Notes: a model not told the origin generated them from the letters alone. A DNA stretch of 64,000 nt from Topomyia yanbarensis (GCF_030247195.1 NW_026683334.1:19622-83621); one strand, 5' to 3'. Numbered from the stretch's first letter, positions 21,828-35,030 are shown. A program made the numbers and translations.

Positions 21828-24800
21828 ACAATGGTAAAAGGTTATAAATTAATATAAAGAAATAAATTGAATCAAATGAATTATTTGGATGAAATGATTA
21901 AAATTGAAAAAGTAGTCATAAAGTATCCACCGCTTTGTAGGATGATCGAGAGGAAGGCAAGTAGCTAATGTTGTACACTGTGTTAACTCGTACCGTCGTC
22001 AGCCGCCAGAAACATAGTTTGCCTTATTCCGCATGTTCGCATGGCGCTAAATCAATTCGTATTAGGAAATCGGTTAGTCGTTGCGTTTATTTGATTTGTT
22101 TTTGTATTCGCCATGGAGCGGTGTAAACTGTAAGGGTTGCGTTTGATCCCTTCCAATTAGCGTACATTCAGTATTATTAATTCGTTACAAACACTGATAG
22201 CTAGAAAAGCGATTAATTGCTTTGCTGAACTATTTCTGGAGATATGCATATAGTATGACATAGCATATGAACTAGATAGATTTGATTTCTTTATTCCAAT
22301 GTGTAGTAGGAGGATGACCGCGATTAATTATATCCGTATTTATCATTAATTAGTACTATTTTCCGTACTAAGCGGTGTCTAAATGCACAATAGTGTAGAT
22401 GCTTTTTTTTAACTCGTTTATTCGATACTGCTTATAGCGGTAGCTTAACGGAGCCGTGGGTCTTTTATATATTTACAATGTGTAAAACATATAAATTAAA
22501 AAAAATATTATTGATTGTCCGTCGGATCTCGTGTACGCAACATTCAATTGCGCCTTTCACTTACGGGCAGCCAGCGAAAACCTGTTGTCTTTGTCATTAG
22601 TGAACCGTACAGCTTTAGTACGTGGAAAGTCAATGAGTCCTCACGTTTGAGCGGATTTGAAGTTTGAGTGAAATCTACACATTTCTTTTAAAAGAAATCT
22701 AAAACGATGTATACTTTTCCCTTGACTTGCGCGAGCAGCTTAAATGTACTGTACAATTGGTGCCTATTTGGTGTTAGGTTTGCATTTAGCGTCTAACTAG
22801 CTCTAAATTAGATAGTTACTAACTTGCTTACGAGGTGAATTCGAAACATCAAAATCCAATTTCAAAACTCTTTTGTTATTGAATTCGTCGGATCTCAAAT
22901 TTAGGTTTTGTACAACCAAGTCGAACTCAAAAATATCAAATGACCAATAGTACATCCAACATAAGCATAAATAAACGTTGAAAGTTTCATCAAAATCGGT
23001 GCACATCAATACGAGCAGTGACACGTTTGTGAAAAACTGGCTCCTAATGTAAATTCTGCCGTGTTTATTTGCGACTGTTTGATTACTCACAAAACAAGGA
23101 ACTACACAATCGTAATAGACCACAGCAGAATGCATACCTTCTACTACTATAAACAAAATTCGCCTAATTAACTTATTCGATCATATGGGACTAGGAACCG
23201 GTTCAGTTCATACAGTAAGCATGTCACATACGAACCTTTCTCAAATTAATTAAATGAATCAAATTGATTTAATTCATCCAGTGAATACAATGAATCAAAT
23301 TAATGAAATGGATCAAATGAATAAAAAGAATGGATGAACAAAATGAATAAAGTAAAAAATAAATGAAATGCATAAATAGAACAAACGAATCAAATAAACA
23401 AAATGAGCTGAAGTGATAAAATGAATAAAAAGAAGAAAATGAGCAGAATTAAATGCATTGATTTAAATGAAAAATTGAAGAATGGTAAAAGGTTATAAAT
23501 TAATATAAAGAAATAAATTGAATCAAATGAATTATTTGGATGAAATGATTAAAACTGAAAAAGTAGTCCGATTATTAAAATGAAGAAACTGAACAAAATG
23601 AATAAACTGGAAAAAATGAATAAAATGCATACAACGAAAACAATGAAAAAAATAAATGAAATGAATGATATGAGTAAAATGCACAAAAAGAATAAACTGA
23701 TCAGAGTGAATGCAAAGAATGAAACGAATAAAATAAGTAAAATGAACGCAATGAACAAAACGAATAAAAAGATGCTGAATGAAATAATTTATTAAAATGA
23801 AATGGTCATATATTTGAAGCCAAAAATATTTTTGAATAAAGAAAATGAATAAACCGGATTGTACGAATTTGAGAACCATTGCATCAGAAAGTTTTGAAAT
23901 GTTTTTGAAGAATCCTATCTTCTGAGAAAAGCCTAATAAATATACAATGGACTTTCTAGGGCTTCCATCTTTTTTGGCTTTATTCTTTTTGTTTTCATGC
24001 TTCTTTACTTGTCGGCGTCGTTTTAATATTATCTGGTGTTTCTACTTTATTGTTGGACCTTAATTAGTTATCAGGAACCTGGAAAGTTCAATTTGCTTTG
24101 GATTTTGAAGTTTACTTTTTGGTCACATATTCCCGAAAAAAAGATTTATGTACAGAAAGAATTTACTGGTCCAGTATTTTAACGCGCAATTGAATATAGT
24201 AAAGTGAGACAAGGTCACATGTGCTTTCAAGCCCCTTGAACAGAGAACGACAGGAAGAATGCGATTCGTGAATGAGACAGATAGATATTTCAAAGTTTTT
24301 ATTTGCATTGAAGTAAATAGTGTGAAATGTCTAGGCTATGTCGATAGCATAAAAGCCATGTATTCAGTTGATTGCAATGCAGTCTCTTTCCATTCATCCT
24401 TATAGCTTTTATATTGTTTCATTCGGAATTCTCGTGCAGGAAATATGGATAAATAAGTCCTACACAGACCAATACTGTGAAAAAGAAATGGTTCAAACTA
24501 CTCAGTATATCCAGATATGGACGACGATAAGTTAGAAGACACATTGTAGTTGCATCCCCCATCGAGAGTGGGTACTTTGGGAGACTTCTTTTCCTGGATC
24601 TAATTTGTGGATATTTTTGGTCTTTGATCCGTTATTTTTCATGAAAGTTCGTACCAAGACAACAAATGGCCTGAGTTAAGCCAAAGAGGACCAAGCGCCA
24701 TTTAGAGATACATGCTCTAAAATCGCTATCGCATCCAACATAGCACCAGCAACAGCCACATATAATTATTTTTGGGAACACAAATATCAAACGAAAACAA

Positions 24801-24920
24801 ATAAGTGATCTTTTACTTGCAACGTTAATTATAAGTTATCTAAAAATTAATTTTAATATGAAAAATACCAGAAAAAAATTATGGCGCTCAGTTCGGTCTG
24901 GCTTAACGCAGGCCAAATGC

Positions 24921-25405
24921 GCAACTGATACAACTCATGGTTCATTCCCCTGCGCAACGTTCCGTCTTCCATCTGCACGCCACCATAGATGGTACGCAAC
25001 ACCTTTCGTTCGAAAACTCCAAGGGCGCGTTGGTTCTCCACGAGCATAGTCCAGGTCTCGTGGCCGTAGAGGACCACCGATCTAATCAGCGTCTTGAAGA
25101 TAATCAACTCAGTGCGGCGGCGAATTTTGTTCGACCGGAGCGTCCTCTGGATTCCAAAGTAGGCACGATTTCCCGCTAATATCCGTCTCTGTATTTCTCT
25201 GCTGTTATCATTGTCGTCGGTTACCAGTGAGCCCAAATACATGAATTCGTCGACCATCTCGATTTCGTCACCGTCAATCCGAACTCGGGTGGGAGGTTCA
25301 CATTGTCGTTTCTAGAACCTCTTCCTCTCATGTATTTTGTCTTCGAAACGTTGATGGCAAGTCAAATCCTGCTGGCTTCAGCTTTCAGTCTTTGAGCATA
25401 TATTT
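24921..25405 (-). pseudogene. RTE-type LINE fragment, copy 3 (shorter)
   Basis: Nearly identical to copy 2, with the same truncated C-terminus and the same left junction, so copies 2 and 3 descend from one rearranged unit. One open run of 134 codons ends at 24853 and shows DEFMYLGSLVTDDNDNS, VVLYGHETWTM and RRGMNHELYQL. Confidence 0.72.
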
Positions 25406-25727
25406 CATTCAAAATTCAATAGAGATACGAATAGTTTAAATATCGCACGTGGAATGTCTCTTTTGAAAATTTTCATGGTCAAACTTTTATATTACCCCGT
25501 TAAGCCAAATATTTTTCTGATATAGCCATAAATTTCCTTAATTATAGTGTAGATACAGGCTTTGAATACAATTGAATTAAAGTTGAGTTGATGTAGCAGC
25601 AGACAAAAAATAGTTTTGTTTTCTCAAACCTTCGCAATTACAATTAATGAATATTTCAGATTGGCAGAAGATCTTATCACACAACTAGAAATGGATACAG
25701 AAATAGCTAGATAGATGCGATAGAAGA

Positions 25728-25777
25728 GAAACAGAGAGAGATAGATAGATACATAGAGAGAAATGGGGGGGGGGGGG
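25728..25777 (+). repeat. Decayed GA/GATA tract with 13-bp G run, unit 4
   Basis: Orthologous position to the other GA tracts, but interrupted by GATAGATAGATACATA and much shorter. It ends in 13 Gs. Confidence 0.85.
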
Positions 25778-26335
25778 CGTGTGAGGAATGGCAAATGATG
25801 GTTAATGCAGTGACATTATTTTTATATGTATATTATTATGATATATTGATTCTTACATTCTTATCATAAATAATGTAAGTAGTAATTTTTGTGCCAAAAT
25901 CTTGCAAAAGAGCTAAATTTTCACTAGATTTTTGGGCTTCAAATATATACTTGCTTTCGTTGACGCCACAAGTATAATTATATTAGAAATCTTTTATCTC
26001 ACTACTAGGTGAATTACTTGTTGATCTGTGTATTGATATACCATCCAACATTTACCTCATGATTGAACGCAATGCCTAATCCAAGGAATAAATACTAGAA
26101 CTCACTGTTTCTTTATCAACACATTAAATATTTTGTCTTTGAAGTGAACTTATATATTGAATTTTGAGACATAGTTCATTTATTATAAAGGTAATTCACA
26201 AAATGTTCTCAACATCGAATTCCTTGAATCACGTAGATGTGTTTGCATACCCCGATATTCAAAATCGGTTTAGTTTTGCCCCTAAAACACTAGTAAAGCA
26301 ATACTCTGTATGAAACAATCTCATTTTTAATTAGT

Positions 26336-26812
26336 GGAAATTGGTAAGCGAGGACTAAAAATACAAAATGTTCAATATCTCCGCTGCTTGGGCACGGATT
26401 TGGACAATCTATAGCTTGTTAGAAAGGTATTTTTACAAGCTTTCTACTTATGTGCAATTTGTGGGACTATATTGTTCGAAAGTTATTTGCGAAAAACCTG
26501 CTGTGTTTTCACAAAATCGCCCATATCTCAGAAAGTAAACAACATATCGAAAATCAAAAATAATAGTGTCAAATAGCAACGTTAGGCCTTTCAGTTGAAA
26601 TTAATTTCATTAAGATCGGTTAAGTTATTGCTGAGATAATTACATGACATTTTGTACATACACACATACAGTCATACACACATACAGACATTGTCTCAAT
26701 TTGTCGAGCTGAGTCGATTGGTATATGAGACTCGGCCCTCCGGGCCTCGGAAAAAGTTTTCAAAGTTTGAGCGAATCCTATACATTTCTTTTGAAAGAAA
26801 TGTAAAAATTAT
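26336..26812 (+). repeat. Hairpin-ended dispersed repeat, copy 4
   Basis: Within array unit 4, with terminal palindrome 26782-26803 (ACATTTCTTTTGAAAGAAATGT-like). It forms the right border of the tandem array. Confidence 0.85.
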
Positions 26813-27063
26813 TTAAACGCCATTTGGCTATCTGGGGCCGTTCATAAACCACGTAGACTTATAGAGGAATGAGGGGGGGGGGGGTTGTAAAAGTCTACTT
26901 TTGTCTACGAGGAGGAGAGGTTTTCGCCAAAGTCTACATAGACTTTCTGATTTTCTGCTCTTCTCGTATTATTATTAGGGCTTAAAACATCAATATACTA
27001 AACGATATAGCTAGATGTATTTATGTAGATGCTTCGAAATTGTTATGATATTGTGATACCAAC
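26813..27063. repeat. Fragment of a dispersed repeat with GTAGACTT motifs
   Basis: Contains GGCCGTTCATAAACCACGTA, a G run near 26875-26885, and inverted AAGTCTAC/GTAGACTT motifs. It resembles a phrase I associate with dispersed Aedes repeats, but its class is unknown to me. Confidence 0.4.
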
Positions 27064-27212
27064 TTTTTTTATTTCGATTACAGAGGTTCTAACCTTAGTG
27101 TCATTCGCCTCTTCGGGTTAGGAAATTCTCTTATGAAAACTTTCTAATCCTATGTGCGGGGTCGGGACTCGAACCCAGGTGCGTTGCGTGCAAGGCAATC
27201 ACGGTGTTCCTA
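27064..27212 (-). mobile_element. tRNA-derived SINE, 5' truncated (Feilai-like)
   Basis: Read on the minus strand, it has the box B segment GGGTTCGAGTCCCGACCCCG, then CACATAGGATTAG, GGCGAATGACACTAAGG and a T run on the plus strand marking the A tail. The box A part is missing. It matches the fuller SINE at 45046-45215. Confidence 0.75.
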
Positions 27213-28934
27213 AAACCGCTATTAACAAAAAATTACCATAAATTTGGCACACGGCATTCAAAAGATACAGTATCCAAGCATCTTCTCAGTGAATTTCAAA
27301 ATGATCCATCGAGAGATACGAGAGATATGGTGATTTGAAGTTTTATAATAGGTTTCATAAGGCTACCAGCAAACACCCACGGGTTTGGACCTATCTTTAT
27401 AAACAAAAAAATATTTTCTACTTATTTGGTACTTGGCATTCGAAAGATATAGTAATCAAGTATATCCCCTGCAAGTTTGAAAATATTTCATTGACGGAAT
27501 CGAAAGTTACCAAACCATCGAATATATTCACAGGGTGTCTTTGGAGGGATTGTTCGTATAAATATTCCCCACAATCTGGTAATAATTGAAATTAGGCATG
27601 GCTTACTATGGTCGAACAAAAAAAATAACTTTTTATGCTGATGAGGTAGAAAGTTGGTGTCTTCGACAAAGTTTTAGAAATGCTCATAGTGAAGAATTTT
27701 GTTGAAAAACTTGAGCTTGTAGGACTAAAGGTTATGGATTTATAAGGCGTTTTCTATGGCAACCCCCTTAAGTTTTTTTTAATATGTTACGTATCGGTTT
27801 TTAACGTTTACTTGTGGTGGTGGGGCCACACTGTACTCACCAGCTATTAGGATCGTTTCACGGTTGTCTCCTGGAGAAATTCACACTGGGCGGATTTTTC
27901 TTCCCACACTATGGTCACTGAGCGAATCGTAATATCAAGCGGAAACAAGCACCAAAAATGACTACACTATTAACAGAATGGACGACACAGCTTGTATATA
28001 CAGACCAAACACTATTTTATTAATTTTTAAATTTCAAGCAAAAGCCAGAATGGCTACAAAAAAAAACAAAATAATTTTACTTGCACTTTTATTCCGCAAA
28101 AAAACCTTCTTCTGTCGATACCGTTGCGGCCGTGATGACGTTGGTCGACTTGCAGCTGGCTGGATGCGGGGCGGGCTTCGATGTTGATGCAGGAACTGAC
28201 GGACGATGGCGACGGGGAACTCCAGACGAAGCAGCAACTCGGCCTATTTGTAGCGGAGGCCTGCGTTTCACTATTGGGCCCGGAGAGTGGTACAATGCGC
28301 ACTTTATCTTCAACATGAGTGTCTAACACTAAGTCGAGTGGGATTTACAACGTTTTCGGTCTAGTAGAGCCTACTCTCCGGTAACTTGGGTACTGGCATC
28401 TACAATGGCGTAAATGACTTGCCAATCACAGACCGTTCTTGCACTCGCGTCGTACTAGTACGTTCACTACACGGAAACCGGTAACCACACTGATCCCACT
28501 CGACTGACCGGACAGAACCTTAACGTTCGTGTGGTGGTTCTGAACGGCGAAAACAAGATCCCACGGATCTGCTTATAACACTACACTTTTTTACGTTGGA
28601 AAGGGGGGGGGGGGTAACTTAATGTCGGTGACAATCGCTGCTGCTGGTCTTCACTCTTCCAGGCCGATGAACTATTAGAGACCGCATTACTTTTTCGCTG
28701 TAGATTTTATCATTGCCCTGTCCGTTTTCCAAAATATACCCACCGTGCCTCCTCGCATCCCACCCCGTATTTGATGACGGTGATGATGAGATGACAGAAC
28801 GATGACGGTTGACATTTACAAACATTTTATCGTTTTGGTTGGTGTCACGATATATTTTTAGTACAAAAGCTATCAGGAATATTTAATGTGCGGTACTTGT
28901 TTCCTTGATTTTTTTTTTAAATATTGAACAATTA
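27213..28934. other. Unassigned region
   Basis: No gene recognised. 27230-27520 holds a diverged internal duplication of ~180 bp (GGCACACGGCATTCAAAAGA versus GGTACTTGGCATTCGAAAGA). 27780-28615 is GC-richer and could be a decayed LTR or leader, but no matching ends or target duplication were found. A run of Gs lies at 28602-28613. Short open frames here overlap on both strands and carry no familiar motif. Confidence 0.4.
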
Positions 28935-29110
28935 TAACAAAAAAATATAATAACAAAATGAATAATAAATAAACAAGCAAAATAAATAACAAATATAAAT
29001 AAATAAATAAGCAAATAAATAAATATATGAATAAATAAGTATATAAATAAATAGATATAAAAATAAATAAATAGACAAAAAAATAAATCTCTGAACAAAT
29101 AAATAACAAA
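28935..29110 (+). repeat. Degenerate (AAAT)n microsatellite
   Basis: AT-rich stretch of AAATAAAT-type units with interruptions. Its minus-strand Ile/Leu/Tyr/Phe-rich open frames are low-complexity artefacts. Confidence 0.85.
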
Positions 29111-29332
29111 ACCTACGTTTGATACCAACCTGGACTATAAAGCAGAACTTAAACGCGACTCAAACATGCCAGCACGGAGTAGTAATGGTTTGACGTTTAA
29201 ATTCTACTTAGACATTTACGAACAATAATTTTAAAGTATAAACAAAGAACAGGCGTCGTCAAATACACGAAATAGACCGTACACTGTTATTTATTTATAC
29301 GACAAAAAAATAACAATATTTACAAATATATA
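29111..29332. other. Unassigned spacer before the 1,246-bp duplication
   Basis: AT-rich sequence with no gene or recognised repeat. Confidence 0.4.
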
Positions 29333-30578
29333 CAACCTGGGCTCAGTGACCAAAGCGACGATTTTGTGACCTAAGAAATCACAGGTCACAATTTTCCCCG
29401 ACTCGGGTAAAAAAACCCAAATGGTTTTTTTTTAATGAATGTCGACTTCTAACGCGACTACTTCTTCCCGAGTGCCAGTTTTAATTTCGTGGAATGATTT
29501 TTCCAAAGGCCAGAGGAATCTGTCCCACGAAATTACGTGACTCTGAGGAAGTGAGCCTGCTCGTTTTTAGTCACGCACACTCACCGATTTAGCTGTCACA
29601 ATCAGGTACGATTCAATCCATCCATCAATCCCAAAACAAGTGTGAAAGTTTCATTGTCGAAATTGCCTATAATGCGTCAGAATAAAAGCCGTTGCTGCAT
29701 TTGCTGAGTAGAATTATTGATCGGATACGCTTCAAATGGCGGAAAATTACCAGAAAGAAATCAGACGGAATTTGACATTTCTTTCTGCTACCATTACCGT
29801 CACAAGGGCTATCCTTGGACTAAACATCTAATACTACCGCTTACATACCGCACACACTCACTCGGAATTCAATTTGCTAGCCTTTCATTCCTCTTCATTT
29901 ACACTCACATTCATGCATTAAATAACACTAAACACTAACTTTTAATTGTGCTAGGGGCCCCTAAATTTAAATTTGTGCTTTACCGGACTCTTTTTCAAGA
30001 GTCGGAAAGACTATTACTTTTGTGAAATGGTTAACTCATTTCGAACTTCCTTTACTCTCTCGACACGCGGGAGAAAACTAGATGAAGTTACGCAGATTTA
30101 ACCCATTCACGCTTAGAGTGTAAAGTCGACTTAAAACTGGCGGCGGGCAAACGTAACGCCATCGTAACCCAGCACAACCCTGTCGTCAGGTTGTCTATTA
30201 GGCAATCTGTCACAGCTACTCATACTCAGCTGACTAATGCTGATTGTTTATGTAGTGATGGAAAATAGGATGATTTGTGATGTTGGTAAGTATTTTTGTT
30301 GATAATTATGTTTTTTTACATTTCTTATAAAAGAAATGTATAGAATTCGCTCAAACTTTCAAGATTTTTTCCGAGGCCCGGAGGGCCGAGTCTTATATAC
30401 CAATCGACTCAACTCGACGATTTGGGACAATGTCTGTGTGTGTGTATGTAACGGACAAATTCTTATTCGTGTTTCTCAGCAATGGCTGAACCGATCTTAT
30501 CCAAACCAATTTTAAATGAAAGAACTAAAAAACAGTAAGAACGCTATTAATTTGTTTTTGATTCTGATGTTTAGTTTT
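29333..30578 (+). repeat. 1,246-bp tandem duplication, copy A
   Basis: Begins CAACCTGGGCTCAG and ends with the cut hairpin-ended repeat. The next 1,246 bp repeat it with an offset of exactly 1,246. Contents: a hairpin near TTGTGACCT...AGGTCACAA, an unrecognised ~950-bp segment and a minus-strand hairpin-ended repeat. A 73-codon open frame (29717-29938) has no recognisable motif. Confidence 0.95.
30314..30578 (-). repeat. Hairpin-ended dispersed repeat, copy 5
   Basis: Minus-strand copy starting at the palindrome 30318-30339, with the core GGCCCGGAGGGCC. It is cut off at 30578 by the tandem duplication junction. Confidence 0.85.
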
Positions 30579-31824
30579 CAACCTGGGCTCAGTGACCAAA
30601 GCGACGATTTTGTGACCTAAGAAATCACAGGTCACAATTTTCCCCGACTCGGGTAAAAAAACCCAAATGGTTTTTTTTTAATGAATGTCGACTTCTAACG
30701 CGACTACTTCTTCCCGAGTGCCAGTTTTAATTTCGTGGAATGATTTTTCCAAAGGCCAGAGGAATCTGTCCCACGAAATTACGTGACTCTGAGGAAGTGA
30801 GCCTGCTCGTTTTTAGTCACGCACACTCACCGATTTAGCTGTCACAATCAGGTACGATTCAATCCATCCATCAATCCCAAAACAAGTGTGAAAGTTTCAT
30901 TGTCGAAATTGCCTATAATGCGTCAGAATAAAAGCCGTTGCTGCAGTTGCTGAGTAGAATTATTGATCGGATACGCTTCAAATGGCGGAAAATTACCAGA
31001 AAGAAATCAGACGGAATTTGACATTTCTTTCTGCTACCATTACCGTCACAAGGGCTATCCTTGGACTAAACATCTAATACTACCGCTTACATACCGCACA
31101 CACTCACTCGGAATTCAATTTGCTAGCCTTTCATTCCTCTTCATTTACACTCACATTCATGCATTAAATAACACTAAACACTAACTTTTAATTGTGCTAG
31201 GGGCCCCTAAATTTAAATTTGTGCTTTACCGGACTCTTTTTCAAGAGTCGGAAAGACTATTACTTTTGTGAAATGGTTAACTCATTTCGAACTTCCTTTA
31301 CTCTCTCGACACGCGGGAGAAAACTAGATGAAGTTACGCAGATTTAACCCATTCACGCTTAGAGTGTAAAGTCGACTTAAAACTGGCGGCGGGCAAACGT
31401 AACGCCATCGTAACCCAGCACAACCCTGTCGTCAGGTTGTCTATTAGGCAATCTGTCACAGCTACTCATACTCAGCTGACTAATGCTGATTGTTTATGTA
31501 GTGATGGAAAATAGGATGATTTGTGATGTTGGTAAGTATTTTTGTTGATAATTATGTTTTTTTACATTTCTTATAAAAGAAATGTATAGAATTCGCTCAA
31601 ACTTTCAAGATTTTTTCCGAGGCCCGGAGGGCCGAGTCTTATATACCAATCGACTCAACTCGACGATTTGGGACAATGTCTGTGTGTGTGTATGTAACGG
31701 ACAAATTCTCATTCGTGTTTCTCAGCAATGGCTGAACCGATCTTATCCAAACCAATTTTAAATGAAAGAACTAAAAAACAGTAAGAACGCTATTAATTTG
31801 TTTTTGATTCTGATGTTTAGTTTT
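30579..31824 (+). repeat. 1,246-bp tandem duplication, copy B
   Basis: Only two differences from copy A were noticed (near 29700/30946 and 30458/31704). After 31824 the hairpin-ended repeat continues normally, which shows copy B is the one joined to the original right flank. The breakpoints share CAA. Confidence 0.95.
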
Positions 31825-33200
31825 CAAGATATGAATGTTTGAATGCTTAAAAATGGCGTTTTTTGCAGTTTTTTTGAATTATCTGCGGAAATTGACAATA
31901 CAGATTAACAGCTTCAACGAATACCTTTCGAACAAGCTATAGATTGTTGAAATCGGACTATTATCAAAAGAGATATTTAACATTAAATGCGGACGAAAGA
32001 TTTTTACCATTTCATATTGCCAGAAATATGACCAAAAACATGTAATCTATTATTAACGCCAAAACGGCTTATTTTAGGTCAATAGTATCTTCGGAGAATT
32101 TAATGGAGGCAATATGCACTTTCTTTTGGTATTGTGCTTTTGCTGATTAATCCCCCTATGAGTGAGATATTTTCACAAATTTTCTTGGAAGTGATTATAT
32201 CGAAATGATGCCTTCAGCAAATTGGTAGCTCTTACTTTTGCGAATGACTTTACTGAAGACTTCAAATATCTATTTTGAATACTTTACAAGTTATGGCTTG
32301 TTGTTTGTGGATTACTCTTTGTCGCCTATTTATTGTTCAATATAGTAATAATCCATTGAAATAAGCCAAGCATTATTTCGATAAAACGAATTTTGTATTT
32401 CATTTTTCTATCTAAAACCGCTAGAAATAATCACCGAACACTTCCAAGTTGTCTGGAAGGCAGTGGCGGATCCAGAGGGGGGGCCTTGGGGTCCGGACCC
32501 CCCCCCCCCCCCCCCCGAAATTTTTTAACCTTATGAGAAATTTTTAAAATGGTTTCTATTTTAAATTCATTCTAAATTCTAAAACATTCCAAATCAGATT
32601 CGTTCACCAAAGCTGATTTTAATTAAATGAGGGTATTACATATTACTTATTTTACAATGAACATTTCAAAATCGAAATTTCGGACCCCCTCCGAAATTTT
32701 TCTGGATCCGCTCCTGCTGGATAACTTATCAGTGCAAAAATGTTCATTTGTGCGAACCTTCTGACTGCAATTTTTCTAACTTATAACCATCGGATCGATC
32801 TGAAACATATCGGAAAATGAAAAGCGAAATAAATAATTCCAAGCAACGGCGTAGCAAAGAGAAGGTTTTGGGGTTTAACACCATACAACCCCCCCACCCC
32901 CCCCCCCCCCCAAAAAATAGAATTGAAGTTGAAAATTTATTGATGCTGACTGATTTAATTCAATATTACATTAACAATTATCTGATCCGTACATTGATAA
33001 CCTGTTGTTGTAAACATCATGAGGACTTTTGATAAATTGTCGGAATGGGGTCCTCCTGATATGTAACTGATCTATTGGTCTTGATTTCACAGTTGTCTAA
33101 TTGCATCAATATCAAATTCCTGCCTGAAAACATTCCAATAGAAAATTCCAGATTCAATCATTATCATCAAATTTCTTTTCAAATTGAGCTCGCTTTTGTA
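31560..33200 (-). repeat. Hairpin-ended dispersed repeat, copy 6, long version (inverted-repeat arm 1)
   Basis: Starts at the palindrome 31564-31585 and continues about 1.6 kb through segments shared, in inverse orientation, with 49790-51231. It may be close to full length for the family, or the family may be joined here to a second repeat. It is interrupted by a hAT-like MITE at 32461-32716. No open frame of note and no recognisable protein. Confidence 0.78.
32461..32716. mobile_element. hAT-like MITE, 256 bp
   Basis: Ends are CAGTGGCGGATCCAGA and the complement of CAGGAGCGGATCCAGA, the hAT-type terminal inverted repeat. The inverted-repeat partner at 50290-50310 lacks it, giving the empty site. 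The flanks CTGGAAGG and CTGGATAA may be a damaged 8-bp duplication. It contains a long C run (32498-32516) and no coding capacity. Confidence 0.8.
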
Positions 33201-34574
33201 GAGATGTCTTTATTTAATAGGAAGCGAAGTTAAAATTGATTTAATGTCTATGAAATATAGAACTGCTCACCAAAAAAAATGCATAGCTTTCAACATTTGC
33301 TAAAAATGTTTTTGCCTTTCTCATTCACTCTAAAATTCGTCAATCTAATCCCGACCCGGAGGGCCGAGTGAGTTCGTCGAGATCGGAAAATGTCTGTGTG
33401 TATGTGTGTATGAAATGAAAGGTACAACCTTCCCATCGGCTGCTATTGCATTTTTTATTGATTGAATTTCCGTTTCCGGGGTTACGAGTTGAAGAGTGCA
33501 ATCACACAGCAAATTCCCATATAAACAGAAATGAAAAATTTTCAAAATCAAATTTGTATTTTTGATGCCAAACGATTCTAAAATGCATGAAACATTGACA
33601 TGTTTGACAAAAAATGACTTTTTTGGACTTTGGTACATTTTTGCCTTTTTCATATAGAAAGGTTATGCAATCACTCTAAAAATCGTCGATCATACCGGCC
33701 CGGAGAGAGAATGCAGTGAGGGGTTGCTACTTCAAAATTAAAACTAGTTTAAAATTCCTTAACAAATTGAAAATTTTCGACAAGACCCGGACCTCCCGGA
33801 TCTTTCTCCATGATCCGCCGCTGGTTTCGAGCGATGTTTCAGTATCACATAGTATCTCAAGATCGTGGCTGTCGATCCATTGTATGTATGTGCAAATCCT
33901 ACTGAACATGTAATATTCATTTCCACCATTGCATTGAACATAACCATCCATGGAATCGTAGTCTGGACAAATGAGAAAAGCACAATTGCACCACTAGGTG
34001 CATTAAAGCAGGTTTTTATTTTGGGAATGCGTCGAGTTGAGATGAAAACGTAATATGATTAATAACGAGAATAACACTTTCCGAATGTAGAGAGAAATTT
34101 ATGAAAAATGACGATTTCCATTCGACTCTAACAGGTTCTGATCGATTTTGATGAGCATTTGATTTTTGTTGTATGACCAATTATATGTATAGGTCAAATG
34201 TTTAAAAACAGTAATTTAAGGTCAAGATAGCATCAAGGGACGGGAAGAATATTTTAACAGCTTCAGTTTATTATAAAGAAAAAAAATGCCCGATTTAATC
34301 AATATCACCATTTTGTCAGTCTAAAATACACTGAGACTAATAAAAATGGGTCTTTATTGTATGCATTATTACTGTGTTTCACATTAATAGGTACATTTCA
34401 TTTTTGGGGATTTTTTATTGCATCGAACTACAAGAATTTTTAAGTAGTTTTCAAGGGGTTATTTTATAGACTTCTTCCAAAATTTGGCGAACCTATTCCA
34501 ATTCGTATACCAATTAATTGGTATACTTAAGGGTTTATATGTTGCAGATAGAGAAAATACTGAAATTTTCAGCT
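33201..34574. other. Fragments of a second repeat subfamily with the GGCCCGGAGGGCC-type core
   Basis: Two related fragments, near 33310-33400 (TTTGCCTTTCTC, then CCCGGAGGGCCGAGTGAG) and 33640-33710 (TTTTGCCTTTTTCATATAGA, then GGCCCGGAG). The rest is AT-rich with no recognised gene. Confidence 0.5.
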
Positions 34575-35030
34575 TTTTACATTTCTTATAAAAGAAATGT
34601 ATAGAATTCGCTCAAACTTTCAAGATTTTTTCCGAGGCCCGGAGGGCCGAGTCTTATATACCAATCGACTCAGCTCGACGATTTGGGACAACGTCTGTGT
34701 GTGTGTGTGTGTGTGTATGTAATGGACAAATTCTCATTCGTGTTTCTCAGCAATGGCTGAACCGATCTTATCCAAACCAATTTTAAATGAAAGAACCAAA
34801 AAACAGTATGAACGCTATTAATTTGTTTTTGATTCTGATGTTTAGTTTCCAAGATATGAATGTTTGAATGTTTAAAAATGGCGTTTTTGCAGTTTTTTTT
34901 TAATTATCTGCCGAAATTGACAATATAGATCAACAGTTTATATGTTTTTAGACAGCTTTAACGAATACCTTTCGAACAAGCTATAGATTGTTGAAATCGG
35001 ACTATTATCAATAGAAATATTTAACATTAA
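34575..35030 (-). repeat. Hairpin-ended dispersed repeat, copy 7
   Basis: Minus-strand copy; palindrome 34579-34600, GT microsatellite near 34693-34716, and similarity to copy 6 continuing to TTTAACATTAA near 35030. Confidence 0.82.

Larger units (their letters stand above)
23248..26812 (+). repeat. Array unit 4, lacking block D
   Basis: A 23248-23805, B 23806-24845, RTE fragment about 24921-25405, decayed GA tract 25728-25764 followed by 13 Gs, E 25900-26335 and hairpin-ended repeat 26336-26812. Similarity to the array stops at the end of the hairpin-ended repeat. The GA tract is interrupted, unlike the long runs in units 1 and 3. Confidence 0.8.

Noticed and set aside
28034..28329. Overlapping frames of 67-91 codons on both strands in a GC-richer stretch.
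   Set aside because: Several frames are open at once because of base composition; no frame has a domain or clear start context.
27785..28580. Candidate solo LTR starting TGTTACG and ending TTATAACA.
   Set aside because: The flanking 5-mers do not match and no second LTR or priming site is present.
29717..29938. 73-codon frame present twice (also 30963-31184).
   Set aside because: The repetition is explained by the 1,246-bp tandem duplication, not by conservation.
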